A stretch of 29,869 bases of DNA from an uncultured Capnocytophaga sp. GTDB lineage: Bacteria > Bacteroidota > Bacteroidia > Flavobacteriales > Flavobacteriaceae. Numbering within the stretch: the first letter of the stretch is position 1; every line of letters begins with the position of its first letter. Of this stretch, positions 8,228-15,904 are shown in pieces. The position numbers and the translations under genes are program-made. The notes under the pieces were generated by a model that saw only the letters and a program-made list of their open reading frames with translations, was not told the DNA's origin and did not search any database. The stretch is from positions 1-29,869 of the forward strand of contig NZ_CALHGG010000069.1 of the NCBI RefSeq assembly GCF_938029845.1, in the 5' to 3' direction.

Positions 8228-8629
8228 TTACTTATCTTTCTTTCTTGAAAGGCGGCTAAAAAGTACAAACAAAGTGCTGTAAATAAGTGTAATAGCTATA
8301 TTACAAATAAGCAAATAAACATCCATCATTAAATGAAGGGAATCCAAAAGGGCATACCCAACGCCCCACTTACTATCTGAGCCTACAAGGAAAGTGGTCA
8401 TAAAAACCATTACATAGCAAGCTATAAAAGTATATAAGGCTACATATACAAACTTTCTTACATGAAAAATATCTAATAGTTTTGTATATGTAAAGATGAT
8501 AGAAAAGGCTATAGGTAGCATTCCCAATAAAAAGAGTGCCGCTCCTGTACTATCAGTGATTCTAATAGCAAGAAAAAAAGCGAGTACAGAGAGGATAAGT
8601 GCTATTATAAAGGCATAAATGATCTTCAT
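8228..8629 (-). CDS. small integral membrane protein, four predicted transmembrane segments
   Basis: The 133-residue protein is almost entirely hydrophobic, with four likely membrane helices (about 4-23, 30-48, 61-81 and 104-125) and a basic tail (RLSRKKDK). No family recognised. It starts 11 bases after the stop of the hydrolase/methyltransferase gene, so it is probably the last gene of that transcript. Given the company of lipid enzymes, a role in the same membrane process is possible but is inference only. Confidence 0.55.
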   Translation of the reverse strand: MKIIYAFIIALILSVLAFFLAIRITDSTGAALFLLGMLPIAFSIIFTYTKLLDIFHVRKFVYVALYTFIACYVMVFMTTFLVGSDSKWGVGYALLDSLHLMMDVYLLICNIAITLIYSTLFVLFSRLSRKKDK

Positions 8630-8640
8630 ATTTCCTTAGA

Positions 8641-10341
8641 TTATTTCTTCACCTCTGCCAAGCTAACGGTAAAAATCCCAAAATCATCAATCAGCATGCT
8701 TTCTTTTTTTACCCCTTGCAGAGCGAAAAGCCCGTCCAATTCTCGCTGGCTGCGGCGACGCATCACCCAGTCTTTCTCTTGGTGACTCTTCAGTACAAAG
8801 GCAATGGTCTTGAGCTGTGGGTGCCATGGCTGTCCTGTATAGACGATATAACCATTATCCGAGATAGAAACTACTCCTTTGATCGCCTCAGTAGCCAAGG
8901 CATTGTCTCCAAAAAGTTCAAAAATACCTGAGATAATAGTGATATTGGGCGCATAATCCAGTTTGCGGTAGGTGTCTGCCTCAAAACAGCTGTAATTGGT
9001 AAAGCGTATATGCTGATAGCCACGTTCTTTGATGATCTGTTCGCCTTTTTGTATATTGGCAGGCAGGAATTCGTTGATGACTATCTCTACTTCAGGATGG
9101 CGCTCCTTGATGTCAAAGAGGTAGTTGCCCACCCCTCCGGCGATATCCAATATTTTTACCTTCTTCCCTTGTGCTTGTAGGGCTTGTATGGCTTTTTCTA
9201 CTTGTTGTAATAGGTGTCCCTTGCGGATACGCACCCCACGCCAGCCTATGGCATTCAGGTAACTCTTATCCATCCAGCGACCTACGCCCCATTTGCCTTG
9301 AGGGGTATTTTTATATATATAATCCATGGAAGCACCAGAGTCAAAGCCGTGAGTGAGTCCCACTGTCATCCCTTCGCTGAGGTGTCCGAACTTACCCAAT
9401 GCCCATTTCTCAAATCGGTAGCACCACCTTTCCCCATTGGGAATAAGCTCATATTGCATGGTCTCAAACTCCTTTTGGGTAAAGAGGTCTGGGGCAAGTG
9501 TAGGGGTAGGCAGGGGCGTTGAGAAAGCCTTTTGAATAAAGCGTTGTAGGATTTTGTATACTTCCTCTCTGCCTTGCTCAAAGAGGATTCCATGGTGAAA
9601 GCCTTCCAAGGTGATGAACTCTTTTGTTTCAGAAGAGAGATTTACATAGAACTGTTTTTGTTGTCGGTTAATCACCACAAAGTCTTTTTCGGCGGAAAGC
9701 ACTAGGGTAGGAGTGGTGATAGCAGCGGCATCTTCTACCAATCGCTTGCCTGCGTTGGCAAGGTCAATAAGGAGTTTGCCATTGATAGAGCGAGTGATAA
9801 AGCGGTCTGTGTCGTAAGCGTGCTGTTGCTCAGGGTCACGTGTGAGCATTTTGGATTTTACATAGCTCTTTACAATGAGCTTAGGATTGATCTTTAGCAT
9901 CAGTTCAATGGCTTGCTTGGCAAAAGGTACAATAAGGTTTATTTCAAAGGCAGGCGCCAAAAGAGCCATACCTGCGATACGTGGGGCAAAATCATGTGCC
10001 CAAGCCGATACAATCACCCCTCCAATACTATTGGCTACCACAAAGATGTCTTCCTCGCGTACCCCATAGCGCTGCCCAAGGAACTTAGCAAAGGTGTCCA
10101 AATCCCGTACCGAGTCCATGAAAGCAGGGGATACCGCAGCCTTGGTATGTCCATGTCCGCGCATGTCAAAAGCAAAGATGTTATAGGAAGCAAACAAGGG
10201 GTGTGTAGCAAACTCCTGTAGGCGTTCCCCGTACTCATGTCCTCTATGGATTACGATGAGTGTTTTTTGACCGGGCTTGTAGTTCCATTCGTAGAAGAAT
10301 AGTTCTTCCCCTTCGTGACTTTTGAAAAAACCTGTGTTCAT
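8641..10341 (-). CDS. ynbC: bifunctional alpha/beta hydrolase / class I SAM methyltransferase, YnbC-like
   Basis: This is a 566-residue fusion. Residues 1-275 form a lysophospholipase-like alpha/beta hydrolase: the RGHGHT block at 61-66, nucleophile S105 in ANSIGG (the first Gly of GxSxG is Ala), acid D220 in SAEKD, and His 249 or 250 in GFHHG. Residues 290-566 form a methyltransferase with motif I at 397-406 (ILDIAGGVGN). The architecture and length match E. coli YnbC (about 585 residues), which is uncharacterised. Its neighbours include the partners of ynbC, supporting a role in making or remodelling a phospholipid. It has its own -7-type promoter at 10362-10369, 60 bases after the SDR stop. 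Confidence 0.85.
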   Translation of the reverse strand: MNTGFFKSHEGEELFFYEWNYKPGQKTLIVIHRGHEYGERLQEFATHPLFASYNIFAFDMRGHGHTKAAVSPAFMDSVRDLDTFAKFLGQRYGVREEDIFVVANSIGGVIVSAWAHDFAPRIAGMALLAPAFEINLIVPFAKQAIELMLKINPKLIVKSYVKSKMLTRDPEQQHAYDTDRFITRSINGKLLIDLANAGKRLVEDAAAITTPTLVLSAEKDFVVINRQQKQFYVNLSSETKEFITLEGFHHGILFEQGREEVYKILQRFIQKAFSTPLPTPTLAPDLFTQKEFETMQYELIPNGERWCYRFEKWALGKFGHLSEGMTVGLTHGFDSGASMDYIYKNTPQGKWGVGRWMDKSYLNAIGWRGVRIRKGHLLQQVEKAIQALQAQGKKVKILDIAGGVGNYLFDIKERHPEVEIVINEFLPANIQKGEQIIKERGYQHIRFTNYSCFEADTYRKLDYAPNITIISGIFELFGDNALATEAIKGVVSISDNGYIVYTGQPWHPQLKTIAFVLKSHQEKDWVMRRRSQRELDGLFALQGVKKESMLIDDFGIFTVSLAEVKK

Positions 10342-10361
10342 GGTGTAATAGATTAATGCGA

Positions 10362-10369
10362 CAAAAGTA
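10362..10369 (-). promoter_or_regulatory. TAnnTTTG -7 element upstream of the ynbC-like gene
   Basis: The minus strand reads TACTTTTG, matching the Bacteroidota -7 consensus, 20 bases before the ATG. No clear TTG is visible at the right distance for a -33 element, so this is a moderate call. It suggests the hydrolase/methyltransferase gene can be transcribed separately from the upstream lipid genes. Confidence 0.5.
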
Positions 10370-10401
10370 GAAAATTATTTTCTAATGACCTAATTTCTAG
10401 C

Positions 10402-11154
10402 TCAAGAATTAGCAGGTGTTTGCATCCATTTGGCTTTTTTGTACATAAGTAGCGATAACAAGGGCTTAGGCAGCAACGAAAGTAGCCGCATGAGCCACTT
10501 CATTCGGCTAGGGAATAGGTGTAGGGGCTTCTTCTGGGCAATAGCATGGCTAATTTCGGCTACGGCTTGTGCTTCACTTACCACAAAGGGTTTCTTAGAG
10601 AGGTCGTTTTGGTTAAGGTCGTGTAGCTTTCGGGTGGCTACATACCCTGGTGCAATGGTGGTTATACAGATACCCAAGGGGCGCAAGGCACGCCTATAAG
10701 CATCTGCTATTTGTAGGACACTGCGCTTGGTCTTGGTGTATAGGCTCGATTCAGGATAATCCAAAATCCCTGATATAGAAGCCAATAAGACGATTTGTCC
10801 GCCACTATGCCTCATAAGTTCTCGCCCTATCTCTAGGGTATTGACAGCTCCTATAATATTGGTTTGTAACATGGTCACTGCCTCCTCGTAGGAAATCTCT
10901 CCTGCCACATCTTCGGCATAATGACCTGCACAGTTAATAAGCAGCGAAAGTGTATCCGTACCTACAAATTGGCGTATTGTGTTGGTTAATAGTTCTTTAT
11001 CTATAACATCGGCTTGAAACTTCTCAAAGCGTGATTCAGTGGTGAGTTTCTCGAGATCTCTGCCACATACCCCTACTCTGTTGCCTTGTAGGTGATAGAA
11101 ATCAGCTAAGGCATAGCCTATCCCTGAGGTGCCTCCTATGATAAATACATTCAT
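10402..11154 (-). CDS. SDR family NAD(P)-dependent oxidoreductase
   Basis: At 250 residues this is a classical short-chain dehydrogenase/reductase. The dinucleotide-binding motif is GGTSGIG at residues 7-13, followed by D50 near the adenine site, NCAG at 74-77 (usually NNAG), catalytic S126, and Y139-x3-K143. A basic residue (R32) after strand 2 hints at NADP(H). The substrate is not readable, though SDRs next to lipid genes often reduce an acyl or keto group. The ATG overlaps the patatin stop by 4 bases. The C-terminus (LLSLLPKPLLSLLMYKKAK) is hydrophobic with basic residues and may associate with membranes. Confidence 0.85.
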   Translation of the reverse strand: MNVFIIGGTSGIGYALADFYHLQGNRVGVCGRDLEKLTTESRFEKFQADVIDKELLTNTIRQFVGTDTLSLLINCAGHYAEDVAGEISYEEAVTMLQTNIIGAVNTLEIGRELMRHSGGQIVLLASISGILDYPESSLYTKTKRSVLQIADAYRRALRPLGICITTIAPGYVATRKLHDLNQNDLSKKPFVVSEAQAVAEISHAIAQKKPLHLFPSRMKWLMRLLSLLPKPLLSLLMYKKAKWMQTPANS

Positions 11155-12191
11155 GGTCTAAAGGTGTTAAGAATCGTTTGGTAGCCATAGTCCCATTGTT
11201 GGTCTATCTGTTGCTGGTATGTTGGGTAGTCCTTGGGAAAGCGAATGTCTATGCTTAGTTGCTTCCAGTTGATATATTTCTCTGAATAATAACCTTTTAG
11301 CACAGTGGTAGCCCTACGGGTATCTACCCATTGGGCAGGATAGGAAGCCACAGAAGCTAACCGCTCATTGCCGCTAAAGCCTAAGACAGCACGTACCAAA
11401 GCCTCTTCGGTAGGGGAGTAGGCTTGTTTCTTTTCAACAATAAGGGTTGTCGAGAGGGTATTTGCCAATTCCATAGGGACAAGGTCAATAGCCCCGCCTG
11501 CATAATAGGTGCCTTCGTAAGCCACAGGGGCTACATAGAACATATCGGATATAGAAATACGTGCAGCGGTGAGCATAGGTATTTCTGTTCTAGTAAGTAT
11601 ATCAGCAGCTATGGCGGAATGGGTATAGTTGGGCTCGGTAGGCTTTATAGCTGAAAGGTTTATCCTTTGGGCGGTCTCGGGGTCGGTGAAGAGTACCTTT
11701 TGGTAGAGTTTTCGCTCGCCTCTGGGTTTGCCACATTCATGGGGCGCAAATAGCATCTTTGCCCCTATGATAATGGTAGGTAAAGTGTCTGAAAAAGATA
11801 CCTTGGACAGCGAGGGGAGTAGCGCGGAGAGATCTTGGGACATCTCTACCAAATAGCGCTGACAGACATCTTCGATAAGGGGCGCATGGCGCTTGTCATA
11901 TCGCTTTTGTAGTACTAGAATCCCCAAGCGGTGTAGCTTGCTATAAGGAGTGAGGGATAGGCTCTTGATAAACTGATAGAACTCTTCCGATTGCAAGTAG
12001 GCTTTCCGCTGCTCATCAGTAGGGAAGGCATTGATAACCAAAGCGGCAAAGGCGCCCCCGCAGGAGGCAATGAGTAAGTTAGGGGCTTTGCCCAAAGCAT
12101 GTAGGGCGGCATACATCCCGTTGTATAAGGCAAAGCGGGTACCTCCCCCTGAAAGGAGCAGACACTTGTCAAAAGGTTTTATTGTATCCAT
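11151..12191 (-). CDS. patatin-like phospholipase family protein with altered catalytic residues
   Basis: The frame runs from 12209 (352 residues); I prefer the Met at 12191 (346 residues), which reduces the overlap with the preceding gene to 13 bases. The patatin fold is indicated by the oxyanion loop GGGTRF at residues 21-26 of the longer form, followed by a helix, then IASCGGA at 48-54 where GxSxG is expected. The nucleophile position is Cys 50, and the usual D-G-G motif reads A237-G238-G239, followed by a typical LVPMELA. Both residues of the Ser-Asp dyad are therefore changed. It may be a binding or regulatory pseudoenzyme, or use a Cys. It lies between the cytidylyltransferase and SDR genes of the lipid cluster. 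Confidence 0.75.
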   Translation of the reverse strand: MDTIKPFDKCLLLSGGGTRFALYNGMYAALHALGKAPNLLIASCGGAFAALVINAFPTDEQRKAYLQSEEFYQFIKSLSLTPYSKLHRLGILVLQKRYDKRHAPLIEDVCQRYLVEMSQDLSALLPSLSKVSFSDTLPTIIIGAKMLFAPHECGKPRGERKLYQKVLFTDPETAQRINLSAIKPTEPNYTHSAIAADILTRTEIPMLTAARISISDMFYVAPVAYEGTYYAGGAIDLVPMELANTLSTTLIVEKKQAYSPTEEALVRAVLGFSGNERLASVASYPAQWVDTRRATTVLKGYYSEKYINWKQLSIDIRFPKDYPTYQQQIDQQWDYGYQTILNTFRP

Positions 12192-12964
12192 AAGTAAAAC
12201 CAAATACAATTGTACAATAGGCTGTCTATACGATCCAAGAGCCCTCCATGAGCAGGGATAAGGGTACCTGTGTCTTTTACGCCTGCACGCCTCTTGAGGT
12301 AGGAGAAGGTAACATCGCCCCAGAATCCAAAGAAGCTGATAGCCAGTCCTATCACTGCCAAAGAGAACAAGCTTATAGGTAGCCCAAGTGATGTTCCTAA
12401 GCCCATACTTAGCAAGGGCGTGAGGAGTAGTCCCCCTGCAAAACCTTCTATGGTCTTATTGGGGCTTATTTTGGGAAGTATCTTTCGCTTGCCTAGGCTC
12501 TTGCCCGTAAGGTATTGGAATATATCATTGAGTTCAGTGGTAACCACTAGGAAGATAACCCATAGCCAACCTTGGGGGAGCATACGTAAGAAAGTTAAGT
12601 GAGGATACACAGCCAAGACAATAACTAGGGAGAGGGGAATACCTAAGGATGCTTTTCGGAGCAAGAGGGCTAAGATAAGTCCTATGCCGATTATAAGGAA
12701 AGTTCCTTCCATATAGTCGTAGTAGGTAGGGCAGACCAGTAGTAATACGCCTTGTAATAAGGGAATCCCAATACGCCAATAGGTAGCATCGAAGCTCAAG
12801 AGTCCCCCCAATTCGGTGAGGGCTTGAAAGCTTACCCATAGGCAGAAGAGGTACATCATATAAGGGTGGGATATAGCCAATGCAAAAATGCAGATAATGA
12901 CACCCCAGCTCTTGATACGAAGTGGTACATCTGCGTATTTATTCTTCGGTAGATCTTGCGGCAT
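12179..12964 (-). CDS. ynbB: CdsA-family phosphatidate cytidylyltransferase, YnbB-like
   Basis: At 261 residues, it has about seven or eight hydrophobic segments and the complete CDP-diglyceride synthetase signature near residues 221-247: S-Y-L-K-R-R, then V-K-D-T-G, then IPAHGGLLDRIDSL. CdsA enzymes turn phosphatidic acid and CTP into CDP-diacylglycerol at the inner membrane. This copy lies in a cluster like E. coli ynbAB rather than in a housekeeping context, so it may supply CDP-DAG, or a related activated lipid, to the adjacent phosphatidyltransferase. Its start overlaps that gene's stop by 26 bases. Confidence 0.9.
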   Translation of the reverse strand: MPQDLPKNKYADVPLRIKSWGVIICIFALAISHPYMMYLFCLWVSFQALTELGGLLSFDATYWRIGIPLLQGVLLLVCPTYYDYMEGTFLIIGIGLILALLLRKASLGIPLSLVIVLAVYPHLTFLRMLPQGWLWVIFLVVTTELNDIFQYLTGKSLGKRKILPKISPNKTIEGFAGGLLLTPLLSMGLGTSLGLPISLFSLAVIGLAISFFGFWGDVTFSYLKRRAGVKDTGTLIPAHGGLLDRIDSLLYNCIWFYLWIQ

Positions 12965-13556
12965 AGAGTCCTTTTTTTAAACGGATGAAAGTGCTCAGGA
13001 GCAGTAAGGCGATCACAATACCAAAAATTACTTGCGAATAGGCGGCTATATGCACCCTAAAGTAGGCCAATAGCCCATAGATACCCACTAGTAAGGCACG
13101 ATCGCTTTTGCCCATAGGTCCCTCATAACGCCTTTCGCCCCCTAATACTTTGCCCATGACACCTGCAAATTCATTAAGCACACTCAATACGATAAAGCCA
13201 ACCACTAAGTAGAGGCTTTCGGGGTGATACTTGAGCAAAGGAAAGAAAATAAACACATCGGAAACGACATCCCCCAATTCGTTAAGAATCTCCCCTAATC
13301 GTGAGGTTTGCCCAAATTCGCGCGCCATCATGCCATCAATTGCATTGAGGATCATTCTTATTAATAATCCTATGGGTAGTGCTAAGAAGAAAAGCGGTAC
13401 CGAGGAAGCCTCCCAGAAGAGCACACCGATCCCTAAGGAAAACACAATGGCCACTATGGTAATCTCATTCGCAGTAACGCCTCTTTGGTGTAGCCATACC
13501 AATAGCGGGTGTAGCAGTTGCTGGAATTTGGGCTTTAACTTATAAACGGAAATCAT
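12939..13556 (-). CDS. ynbA: CDP-alcohol phosphatidyltransferase family protein, YnbA-like
   Basis: The frame is open to 13613, but the Met at 13556 gives 205 residues beginning MISVYKLKPKFQ. That matches the length and beginning of YnbA proteins as I recall them and avoids a 50-base overlap with the upstream lipoprotein gene. The family motif reads N-A-I-D-G-M-M-A-R, eight residues, then G-E-I-L-N-E-L-G-D: Asn stands in for the first and third Asp of the usual DxxDGxxAR...GxxxDxxxD. About six membrane helices are predicted. It likely transfers a CDP-activated lipid head group or backbone; the substrate is unknown. Confidence 0.85.
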   Translation of the reverse strand: MISVYKLKPKFQQLLHPLLVWLHQRGVTANEITIVAIVFSLGIGVLFWEASSVPLFFLALPIGLLIRMILNAIDGMMAREFGQTSRLGEILNELGDVVSDVFIFFPLLKYHPESLYLVVGFIVLSVLNEFAGVMGKVLGGERRYEGPMGKSDRALLVGIYGLLAYFRVHIAAYSQVIFGIVIALLLLSTFIRLKKGLYAARSTEE

Positions 13557-13563
13557 AAGAGAG

Positions 13564-13995
13564 CTAATGGTTAGTTTTTTTCTGATGTTCGCTGATAAAT
13601 CTATAGTATTCATCGGCTGTGATGCGCTTATAGGTATAGGAATTGCCTGTGGGATTTTTCTTTAATAGGAGATGCCCGTTCTGAAAGCTATATTCCCAAG
13701 GAGCAGAGTGTTCCGCTACCACAAGTTTCCCTCCTTCCCCAAGAGTGTAGGTGTATTCTATGATTTTTGGATAGGCCAATAGGCAATCCTTTTCTTGCAG
13801 AGGTACCCAACCTATCTTTGCATCTGTAATAAGGAAAATCTCCTCTTCTGCACAAGAGGTGGTATGCTCCCGCTGCCAATAACCTATTAGAGTGTTGAGA
13901 TTTTGGGAGGGAGGGGCTACCTTGGGACTGTTGTCCTTCTGACAGCTCGTAAGGACAACAAGGATAGTAAAAATACTTAGAAATGCTTTCATCAT
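13564..13995 (-). CDS. putative lipoprotein, 143 residues
   Basis: The protein starts with a lipoprotein signal (VVLTSC, Cys 18). The mature part contains LNTLIGYWQREHTT, which resembles the start of small lipocalin-like domains in Bacteroidota lipoproteins, then a beta-rich core. Three further Cys may form a disulfide. It is the first gene after a -7 element and ends seven bases before the phosphatidyltransferase ATG, so it is probably the leading gene of the lipid operon. A role in binding a lipid product is possible but speculative. Confidence 0.65.
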   Translation of the reverse strand: MMKAFLSIFTILVVLTSCQKDNSPKVAPPSQNLNTLIGYWQREHTTSCAEEEIFLITDAKIGWVPLQEKDCLLAYPKIIEYTYTLGEGGKLVVAEHSAPWEYSFQNGHLLLKKNPTGNSYTYKRITADEYYRFISEHQKKTNH

Positions 13996-14045
13996 TAAGT
14001 TATTAGCGGTCAGTAGTCAAAACTGCTGAAACCTAATTCATAAGG

Positions 14046-14053
14046 CAAAGATA
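14046..14053 (-). promoter_or_regulatory. TAnnTTTG -7 element for the lipid cluster
   Basis: The minus strand reads TATCTTTG about 50 bases before the lipoprotein ATG at 13995. The -33 region is an AT-rich stretch without a clear TTG. It would drive the whole minus-strand run from the lipoprotein to the SDR, whose genes overlap or nearly touch. Confidence 0.5.
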
Positions 14054-14083
14054 CGAATTATTTTTCACTTTTCATTTTTCACT

Positions 14084-14106
14084 AAAAAAAGTTGGAAACT
14101 TTTTTT
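14084..14106. other. inverted repeat between divergent promoters
   Basis: A 10-base A-rich arm ending AAAGTT (14084-14093) pairs with AACTTT followed by Ts (14097-14106) around a 3-base loop. It lies between the divergent lipid-cluster and adaptor promoters, and its right edge touches the -33 element of the latter. It may be a weak terminator-like hairpin or a regulator site, or be fortuitous in AT-rich DNA. Confidence 0.35.
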
Positions 14107-14134
14107 GTTTATTAAGTTTTTTGTTTTACCTTTG
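14104..14134 (+). promoter_or_regulatory. Bacteroidota-type promoter for the RND adaptor gene
   Basis: TTTG at 14104-14107, a 19-base spacer and TACCTTTG at 14127-14134 match the -33/-7 consensus. The predicted start is a few bases after 14140, leaving a leader of about 60 bases before the ATG at 14204. Confidence 0.7.
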
Positions 14135-14203
14135 CGCCCTGAATAAGAATATAAAAGACCTTATTAAGAAGAATAGCTTCATAACGTATAAAATTAAGAA
14201 ACA

Positions 14204-15283
14204 ATGAAAAAAATACTTATCGCTGTTGTGATACTCGCTTTAGGGGGAGGTATGGCATACCGCTTACATGCTAACAAACAGAAAAATGCGGAGGAAGTGG
14301 CCATTGTTGCCCAAAAGGAGGCGCAAGTAGCTGTACGTGCCGCTAAGGTGACACAGGAGAATGTATCCGACCTCTTCTCTGCCAATGGGACTTTCGTAGC
14401 AGCACAAGATCTAAATGTTTCCTCTGAAATGGGAGGGCAAATTGTACAGATCTATGTGAAAGAGGGAGATTTTGTGAAGGAAGGACAAGTACTTGCCCGC
14501 ACCAAAGCTGACCGTACCAATGTACAGTTGGAGAATGCTAAGGCTGTATTGGAAAACGCTAAGGCTGACCTCAAGCGCTTTGAAAGTGCTTACCAAACAG
14601 GTGGGGTTACCGCTCAGCAATTGGAACAAGTACGCCTCCAAGTAACCAATGCCCAAGCCAACTATAACTCCGCAGCTATCGTCTCTGGAGATACGGCGGT
14701 AAAGAGTAAGATCAGCGGAATTGTAAGCAGCAAGCAGGTGGAAGAAGGCGCCATGGTAGGAGCTGGTCAAACGCTTTTCAACGTGGTGAATATAGATGAC
14801 CTAAAGCTTAAAATCACTGTAGATGAAGCCCAAGTAAGCCGCCTACATGTAGGAGACAAGGTAACAGTAAAGCCTAGTACAGAGTCCGAGACGATAGAGG
14901 GAAAAATCGTATTTATCGCTCCTAAGTCTGACGGCGCCCTTAAGTTCCCAGTAGAGATATTGGTTTCCAATAAGGACAGAAAGCTCCGTGCAGGTATGTA
15001 TGCTACGGCTCAGTTTGCTGGACAAAGCCAGTCAGCCACCGCTTTGGTAGTACCTCATAGTGCCTTTGTAGGGAGTGTAAGCCAAAACAAGATCTTTAAG
15101 ATCGTAGCAGGCAAGAATGACAAAGGAGAGGATGTGCCTAAGGCGGAATTGGTTACCGTAAAGAGTGGTCGTAACTTTGGAGACAAGGTAGAGATTCTCA
15201 GCGGTCTTTCTGCAGGTGACCAGGTGATCACTAGCGGACAAATCAATGTAGATAACGGAACTCTTGTCAAAGTAGTGGAGTAA
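14204..15283 (+). CDS. efflux RND transporter periplasmic adaptor subunit (membrane fusion protein)
   Basis: At 359 residues, it has an N-terminal membrane anchor (KKILIAVVILALGGGMAY) without a lipobox. A biotinyl-lipoyl half follows (near EMGGQIVQIYVKEGDFVKEGQ), then a short coiled-coil hairpin rich in Ala, Lys and Glu. The second lipoyl half is near KSKISGIVSSKQVEEGAMV, then come a beta-barrel domain and a membrane-proximal domain ending with GLSAGDQVITSGQINVDNGTLV. Such proteins link an inner-membrane RND or ABC pump to an outer-membrane channel. No pump gene or TolC-like gene follows here: a terminator lies 17 bases downstream and the next gene is on the opposite strand, so its partners must be encoded elsewhere. 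Confidence 0.85.
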   Translation: MKKILIAVVILALGGGMAYRLHANKQKNAEEVAIVAQKEAQVAVRAAKVTQENVSDLFSANGTFVAAQDLNVSSEMGGQIVQIYVKEGDFVKEGQVLARTKADRTNVQLENAKAVLENAKADLKRFESAYQTGGVTAQQLEQVRLQVTNAQANYNSAAIVSGDTAVKSKISGIVSSKQVEEGAMVGAGQTLFNVVNIDDLKLKITVDEAQVSRLHVGDKVTVKPSTESETIEGKIVFIAPKSDGALKFPVEILVSNKDRKLRAGMYATAQFAGQSQSATALVVPHSAFVGSVSQNKIFKIVAGKNDKGEDVPKAELVTVKSGRNFGDKVEILSGLSAGDQVITSGQINVDNGTLVKVVE

Positions 15284-15300
15284 CGACAGAGTAATAATAA

Positions 15301-15336
15301 AAAAAGAGGCTACCCTTTTCGGACAGCCTCTTTTTT
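15301..15336. terminator. bidirectional intrinsic terminator
   Basis: Arms AAAAAGAGGCT (15301-15311) and AGCCTCTTTTT (15325-15335) pair over 11 bases around a 13-base loop, with T-runs on either strand. It serves the adaptor gene on the + strand and the lipoprotein gene at 15347 on the - strand. Confidence 0.85.
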
Positions 15337-15346
15337 GTTTTTCATA

Positions 15347-15823
15347 TTATAGCTTAATAATTTGCTTTCCTGTAATACTATCAGCTTGTCGGATGCCGTT
15401 GACAGAAGCCTCTTTGAGCTCTGAGTAATCACCACAGTGGGTAGCTTCAACTGTCCCCAAAATTTCTAAAGTATAGGTCTTGGTCCTATTCTTTAAATAA
15501 AGTACTTCCTTGCGCCCCGTAAAGAAATCTCCTTCAAAATCAGTGGTTATAAAGAGGTCTTTATTTCTTAGGCTTGAGTTGCCCCACATATCTCCAAATT
15601 TGACAGAGATAGGATAAGGCTTATCCACATTTCCTGATTTAAACAAGCGAATAACTTCTTTATCTATAAGGCTATCTTTTAGGAATAATGAATATTCTGG
15701 AGAGCCCTTTTTCACCACAATGGTAAAATAGTAAGGTTCATGAGAACAATCCATACTGGTACAACTACCCATAACAATTGCCAATAGTATTGGGACTACT
15801 AATAAATAAAGCTGTTTTTTCAT
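15347..15823 (-). CDS. putative lipoprotein, 158 residues
   Basis: The N-terminus is a lipoprotein signal (IVMGSC, Cys 21), followed by a Cys-containing stretch (MDCSHEPYYFTIVVKKG). The mature domain is beta-rich with no family recognised. It is a single-gene unit, with its own -33/-7 promoter at 15869-15899 and a terminator at 15301-15336. Function unknown. Confidence 0.65.
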   Translation of the reverse strand: MKKQLYLLVVPILLAIVMGSCTSMDCSHEPYYFTIVVKKGSPEYSLFLKDSLIDKEVIRLFKSGNVDKPYPISVKFGDMWGNSSLRNKDLFITTDFEGDFFTGRKEVLYLKNRTKTYTLEILGTVEATHCGDYSELKEASVNGIRQADSITGKQIIKL

Positions 15824-15868
15824 AACTGAGATTTTAAAAGGTTAAAAAAATAATGTTTTATAGTGTTG

Positions 15869-15899
15869 CAAAAGTAACACTTATTCTTGAATAAAACAA
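15869..15899 (-). promoter_or_regulatory. Bacteroidota-type promoter for the lipoprotein at 15347-15823
   Basis: On the minus strand, TTG (15897-15899), a 20-base spacer and TACTTTTG (15869-15876) fit the -33/-7 consensus. The ATG lies about 45 bases downstream. Confidence 0.65.
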
Positions 15900-15904
15900 G
15901 ATAA

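Noticed and set aside
8716..10221. Several 60-100 codon plus-strand ORFs opposite the hydrolase/methyltransferase gene
   Set aside because: They are shadows of a well-supported gene on the other strand and have no start context or recognisable composition.
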